DNA from: Bartonella sp. F02
Lineage (GTDB): Bacteria; Pseudomonadota; Alphaproteobacteria; Rhizobiales; Rhizobiaceae
NCBI RefSeq assembly: GCF_026929975.1
Contig: NZ_JANHOK010000003.1
Location: 124,001 to 188,000 of the forward strand
Direction: 5' to 3'
DNA: 64,000 nucleotides
Shown: positions 59,940 through 64,000 of the stretch, one piece after another
Position numbering within the stretch: position 1 is the first letter of the stretch
Layout of the letters: the number at the start of each line of letters is the position of its first letter
Position numbers and translations under genes: made by a program
Notes under the pieces: model-generated
Told to the model about the DNA's origin: nothing
What the model saw: only the letters and a program-made list of their open reading frames with translations
Database searches by the model: none

Positions 59940-61835
59940 ATGAAACAGAATGAGATGGTCAAAACCGTATTGTCAGATACGGGTCGAACGTTCCGTACGC
60001 TTTATAATCTGTGGCCGTATATGTGGCCATCGGAGCGTCCTGATTTGAAAATACGCGTTATGTGGGCGATATTTTATCTTATTTTAGCAAAACTGCTTCT
60101 TGTATCTGTACCATATTTTTTTAAATATGCGACGGATTCTTTTGATAAACTCTCCGAGTCTTCTGATGTGTTGTCTTTGTCAACTTGGGGAATTCCCATT
60201 ATTTTGGTCTTAGCGTATAATGTTGTGCGCATTACTCAGGCTGGATTAAATCAGTTACGTGATTCTCTTTTTGCAAATGTTGGTCAATACGCTATTCGTC
60301 AATTAGCCTATAAGACTTTTGTTCATATTCACGGATTGTCCTTGCGGTTTCATTTAGAAAGAAGAACAGGTGGACTTTCTCGAGTTATTGAGCGTGGCAC
60401 AAAGGGAATTGAGTCTATTGTTCGATTTTCAATTCTTAATACAGTTCCAACTATTTTAGAATTTGTTCTAACCGCATTTGTTTTTTATATAAGTTATGGT
60501 TGGTATTACTTTCTCGTGGTTGTGATGACCGTTGGTGCGTATACTTGGTTTACAATTAAAACAAGTAATTGGCGTATTGGCATTCAGAAAAAAATGAATG
60601 CAGCAGATACTGAAGCCAATACGCGTGCTGTTGATTCTCTTTTGAATTTTGAAACAGTCAAATATTTTGGCAATGAAGAATTAGAAACACGCAGATTTGA
60701 TTCTTCTATGATGAATTATGAAAAAGCTGCAACGAAAATTTGGACATCATTAAGTTGGCTTAATTTTGGTCAAGCTGTTATTTTTGGTATTGGGATGACT
60801 GTTTTAATGTTGATGTCGTCTTATGAAATTTTACATGGAAAACAAACTTTGGGAGATTTTGTTTTTATTCATACACTTTTGATGCAACTTTCTATTCCAT
60901 TAAATTTTATTGGTTCGATTTATCGTGAAGTTCGACAAGGTTTAACTGATATTGAAACTATGTTTGATCTTTTGAATGTGCAGCAGGAAGTTACTGATAA
61001 ACCGGATGCTAGGCCGTTGATGATAAGTGATGGAACTATTCGGTTTAATCAGGTGAAATTTTCATATGATTCCGATCGTCCAATTCTTAAAGATATTGAT
61101 TTTGAAGTTCCCGGAGGAAAAACTGTTGCGATTGTAGGTCCATCTGGAGCTGGTAAATCGACTATTTCTCGATTACTTTTCCGATTTTATGATATTGATT
61201 CCGGTTCGATAACAATTGATGGACAGGATATTCGTGATGTAACTCAAGATAGTTTGCGTGAAGCGATTGGTATGGTGCCACAAGACACAGTTCTATTTAA
61301 TGATACAGTTGAGTATAATATTCGTTATGGTCGTCCAAACGCTACCGATGCAGAAGTGCAAAAAGCTGCTGAAATGGCTCATATATCCAAATTTATTGAA
61401 ATGCTTCCAGAAAAATTTCAGTCTATGGTTGGTGAGCGTGGACTCAAATTATCAGGTGGTGAAAAACAACGGGTGGCAATTGCGCGAACACTTCTAAAAG
61501 CACCACCACTTCTCATTTTAGATGAGGCAACTGCAGCTCTTGATACAACAACGGAACAAGAAATTCAGAACGAGTTGGATATCGTAAGTCGTGGACGTAC
61601 AACACTCATTATTGCTCATCGTCTTTCAACTGTCATTAATGCTGATGAAATCTTAGTTGTTAAAAATGGTCGCATTATTGAAAAAGGGACTCATGCTGAT
61701 CTTTTATCGAAAAAAGGTTTATATGCTTCAATGTGGAATAAGCAGCTTGAAGCTTCGCAAGTTGAAGAAAAATTACGTAAAATGCGTGAAGAAGATGAAT
61801 TAGGCGTTGTTAATCGTAAAAAAATAGCTACATGA
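59940..61835 (+). CDS. Atm1-type ABC exporter (ATPase/permease)
   Basis: 631 residues from ATG 59940; an in-frame GTG at 59898 adds 14 residues. The membrane half has six segments, with EANTRAVDSLLNFETVKYFGNE, characteristic of Atm1/HMT1-type exporters. The ATPase half has GPSGAGKST, LSGGEKQRVAIARTLL and LLILDEATAALDT. Bacterial Atm1 proteins export glutathione-linked metals or sulfur compounds and so affect Fe-S and metal homeostasis. The substrate here is inferred from the family. Confidence 0.92.
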   Translation: MKQNEMVKTVLSDTGRTFRTLYNLWPYMWPSERPDLKIRVMWAIFYLILAKLLLVSVPYFFKYATDSFDKLSESSDVLSLSTWGIPIILVLAYNVVRITQAGLNQLRDSLFANVGQYAIRQLAYKTFVHIHGLSLRFHLERRTGGLSRVIERGTKGIESIVRFSILNTVPTILEFVLTAFVFYISYGWYYFLVVVMTVGAYTWFTIKTSNWRIGIQKKMNAADTEANTRAVDSLLNFETVKYFGNEELETRRFDSSMMNYEKAATKIWTSLSWLNFGQAVIFGIGMTVLMLMSSYEILHGKQTLGDFVFIHTLLMQLSIPLNFIGSIYREVRQGLTDIETMFDLLNVQQEVTDKPDARPLMISDGTIRFNQVKFSYDSDRPILKDIDFEVPGGKTVAIVGPSGAGKSTISRLLFRFYDIDSGSITIDGQDIRDVTQDSLREAIGMVPQDTVLFNDTVEYNIRYGRPNATDAEVQKAAEMAHISKFIEMLPEKFQSMVGERGLKLSGGEKQRVAIARTLLKAPPLLILDEATAALDTTTEQEIQNELDIVSRGRTTLIIAHRLSTVINADEILVVKNGRIIEKGTHADLLSKKGLYASMWNKQLEASQVEEKLRKMREEDELGVVNRKKIAT

Positions 61836-61938
61836 AATAATATCTAGATTTATGTGATGTGTTTGGTTAAATACCCAAATATTGAGGAATGCGAAAAATT
61901 TATTAATGTCTACATCGTATTAATGAATAGGAAGTTAT

Positions 61939-62637
61939 ATGAGTGTGTTAAAATCTATTTGCAATGGTTTTGTTCCGATTCATAAAGAAGGTTATCCTTT
62001 TATCATAGCGTTTTTTGTTATTTCGCTTATTCTTGGATTAATATGGGATCCGTTATTTTGGTGTGGTCTTATTTTAACAATATGGTGTATATATTTTTTT
62101 CGTGATCCGGAGCGCGTGATTCCCATGGATCCCGATTTAGTTTTATCTCCTGCTGATGGGCGTATTTCTTTTGTTGGACCATGTATTCCACCTGAAGAAT
62201 TGGGGTTAGAAAACAATGAAATGATCCGTATTTCTGTATTTATGGATATTTTTTCGTGTCATATCAATCGTATTCCTATGAATGGTACAATAGAATCTGT
62301 TATTTATCATGCGGGAAAATTTGTGAATGCTGAGTTAGATAAAGATAGCCAGTTTAATGAGCGAAATGGAATCATTATTGATGGAAAATATGGAAAAATT
62401 GGTGTTGTACAGATAGCAGGATTGTTTGCGCGCCGGATTGTTTGTTGGACAAAGAAGGATGATTTAGTTATTCCAGGGCAGCGCTTTGGTTTGATTCGTT
62501 TTGGCTCTCGTCTTGATGTTTATATACCGAAAGAGGTAAAGTTACGTGTTTCAGTTGGTCAAGTAGCGGTTGCGGGAGAGACAGTTTTGGGTTCTTTTGA
62601 TTCTGCTGCTGAAATAGCTGATTTTAGACTCGATTAG
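61939..62637 (+). CDS. psd: Phosphatidylserine decarboxylase proenzyme
   Basis: 232 residues of the short bacterial type. A membrane-binding N-terminus is followed by [20 protein letters not shown] and, near the C-terminus, [11 protein letters not shown], where self-cleavage at Gly-Ser makes the pyruvoyl group. It makes phosphatidylethanolamine. pssA follows after 8 bases. Confidence 0.96.
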   Translation: MSVLKSICNGFVPIHKEGYPFIIAFFVISLILGLIWDPLFWCGLILTIWCIYFFRDPERVIPMDPDLVLSPADGRISFVGPCIPPEELGLENNEMIRISVFMDIFSCHINRIPMNGTIESVIYHAGKFVNAELDKDSQFNERNGIIIDGKYGKIGVVQIAGLFARRIVCWTKKDDLVIPGQRFGLIRFGSRLDVYIPKEVKLRVSVGQVAVAGETVLGSFDSAAEIADFRLD

Positions 62638-62645
62638 GACAAGTT

Positions 62646-63485
62646 ATGAGAAATTCTTCGCCATTTTCTTCTTTTGATCCTGAAGGACAGAGTGGTGATG
62701 GCTTTTATCGACGGCGTTCGCCTATGCCAATACGATATGTTATCCCGAATATTCTTACTATTTTGGCAATTTGTGCTGGAATGAGTGGTATTCGTTTGGC
62801 TTTTGAAAGTCGCTATGAATTGGCTATTTTTATGGTACTTTTTGCAGCTATTTTAGATGGAGCTGATGGTCGCGTTGCACGTTTGATGGATGGTAGTTCG
62901 TCTTTTGGGGCGCAGATGGATTCTCTTGCAGATGTTATTAATTTTGGTGTTGCGCCTGCTCTTGTTGTTTATTCCTTTATTCTTACAGAAGTTCATCAAG
63001 TCGGTTGGGTTGCTGCACTTGTTTATTGTGTTGCTTGTTGTCTACGGTTGGCGCGTTTTAATGTGATGTTGGATAATGTTGATATTCCAGAGTGGCAACG
63101 GGATTATTTTGTTGGGGTTCCGGCTCCAGCAGGTGCATTATTACTTTTGTTGCCTGTTTATTTGGGTGCACTTGGTTTAACACCAAGTTGGGGATGGGCT
63201 TTATTTTTTAGTCTTTATACGGTTGTTGTTGCTTTCCTTTTGGTTAGCCGTTTCCCTGTATGGAATGCAAAATCAGTTGGTCAGAAGTTAAGGCGAGATC
63301 TTGTTATTCCGTGTATGCTTGTTATCGTGATCTATGTCGGGTTTTTGGCGACTTATACGTGGTATACTTTATTGATAACAGTTTTTGGTTATATGATTTT
63401 TCTACCTTATAGTGCTTTTATTTATAACAAACGTGCTTCTATAGAAGCAAAAAAAATAGATTTTCAAACAGATCAAGAGTCATGA
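62646..63485 (+). CDS. pssA: CDP-diacylglycerol--serine O-phosphatidyltransferase
   Basis: 279 residues with about eight membrane segments. The CDP-alcohol phosphotransferase motif is DGADGRVARLMDG followed by GAQMDSLADV, with all the aspartates in place. It makes phosphatidylserine, the substrate of the adjacent Psd, so the two form one lipid operon. Confidence 0.96.
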   Translation: MRNSSPFSSFDPEGQSGDGFYRRRSPMPIRYVIPNILTILAICAGMSGIRLAFESRYELAIFMVLFAAILDGADGRVARLMDGSSSFGAQMDSLADVINFGVAPALVVYSFILTEVHQVGWVAALVYCVACCLRLARFNVMLDNVDIPEWQRDYFVGVPAPAGALLLLLPVYLGALGLTPSWGWALFFSLYTVVVAFLLVSRFPVWNAKSVGQKLRRDLVIPCMLVIVIYVGFLATYTWYTLLITVFGYMIFLPYSAFIYNKRASIEAKKIDFQTDQES

Positions 63486-63565
63486 AACTTTACAGTTTGC
63501 TTATATTTTGGAAATAAGACTGTGCTGTGTAGGATACTTCTATTTCAATTCATAGTGTATCATCA

Positions 63566-64000
63566 TTATACAATAGATTCATGATATTGTATAAATCGAT
63601 CTTTGCGAACATCAAAAAGTTTTCCTGTTTCTTGCAAATCAGGTGATAATAAGTGTATTATTTTTTCAGCAACTGTTTGCGCAGAAGGGAGTGTTTGAGG
63701 ATCTTCATCGGGCATAGCTTGCGCACGCATTGCAGTGCGTGTTGCGCCTGGGTTAACACAATTAACTTTGACAGGTGTTTTTTTGAGTTCTTCTGCCCAA
63801 CAATAAGCAAGAGTTTCTAAAGCTGCTTTAGAGGCTGCGTATGGTCCCCAGCAGGCTCGTGTAGAGTGAGCAACGCTTGATGATAAAAAAATAGCTCGAC
63901 CGGCATCAGATTTTCGTAATAAAGGATCAAGTGCTTTCATTAAGTGCCATTGGCTGATTAAGTTCACTTGAAAGACATCTTGAAATATTGCATTTTTAAT
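63566..64000 (-). CDS. Short-chain dehydrogenase/reductase (C-terminal part; start outside window)
   Basis: About 144 C-terminal codons; the gene continues past the right edge, so the cofactor GxxxGxG motif is not visible. NLISQWHLMKALDPLL, the serine in FLSSSVAHS, the catalytic YAASK and NCVNPGATRTAM are SDR landmarks. The substrate is unknown. It converges with pssA, about 80 bases apart. Confidence 0.9.
   Translation of the reverse strand: MKNAIFQDVFQVNLISQWHLMKALDPLLRKSDAGRAIFLSSSVAHSTRACWGPYAASKAALETLAYCWAEELKKTPVKVNCVNPGATRTAMRAQAMPDEDPQTLPSAQTVAEKIIHLLSPDLQETGKLFDVRKDRFIQYHESIV

Noticed and set aside
1-64000. CRISPR array, insertion sequence, prophage or rRNA operon
   Set aside because: No regular spaced repeats, transposase, integrase, phage gene or rRNA sequence was recognised on either strand.

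Overview
The window is a stretch of an AT-rich alphaproteobacterial chromosome, almost certainly a Bartonella. The proteins read as Rhizobiales/Brucella-type throughout (MucR, FeuP/FeuQ, a PleC-like kinase, Rsh, the ccmIEFH-degP-TCS-glnE order). The Bartonella assignment rests on low GC, long AT-rich gaps, a haemin-uptake locus (hutA, hemS, hutB, hutC, hmuV, tonB) and an Omp43-like porin. This comes from protein reading; no database search was possible, and the species is not assigned.

Layout. 1-5.4 kb: 5' part of a protease II-type peptidase gene (runs off the left edge), mucR, sufE, a small DUF5330-type membrane protein and a peptidoglycan-binding membrane protein, with two long AT-rich gaps. 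5.8-9.1 kb: a DUF1254/DUF1214-type pair and a bifunctional class A penicillin-binding protein. 9.4-23 kb: a + strand block with a small FeuN-like exported protein, feuP/feuQ, cytochrome c maturation genes ccmI (short), ccmE, ccmF and ccmH, degP/htrA, a second two-component system, glnE and an alkyltransferase. 23-29.2 kb (minus): PleC-like kinase, pepN and a family 4 uracil-DNA glycosylase. 29.5-30.6 kb: decayed thiD and thiE. 30.8-32.5 kb: porin gene with a clear terminator, and tRNA-Ser(GCT).

32.7-40 kb: the haem-uptake locus. hutA, hemS, hutB, hutC and hmuV lie on the minus strand and tonB diverges from hutA. The products would form one route: outer-membrane receptor energised by TonB, periplasmic binding protein, ABC permease and ATPase, then a cytoplasmic haem-handling protein. 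40-45.4 kb: lytic transglycosylase, dapA, smpB, family 5 uracil-DNA glycosylase, rpoZ. 45.5-54.4 kb: a tight + strand housekeeping run (rsh, pyrE, DUF2062 gene, acpS, lepB, rnc, era, recO, panC, panB). 55-64 kb: YgfZ-type protein, a dihydroorotase-like amidohydrolase, TIGR02301-type protein, cysS, Atm1-type ABC exporter, psd, pssA and the 3' part of a short-chain dehydrogenase gene.

Most of the window is core genome. I see no insertion sequence, prophage, CRISPR array or rRNA. The points most worth a second look are the decayed thiE-thiD pair, a G8 tract plus an out-of-frame mini-ORF at the hutA start, the FeuN-like ORF before feuPQ, a dihydroorotase homologue lacking the first metal-ligand histidine, a short CcmI, and two unexplained gaps with a repeat pair or a hairpin with a strong Shine-Dalgarno sequence.
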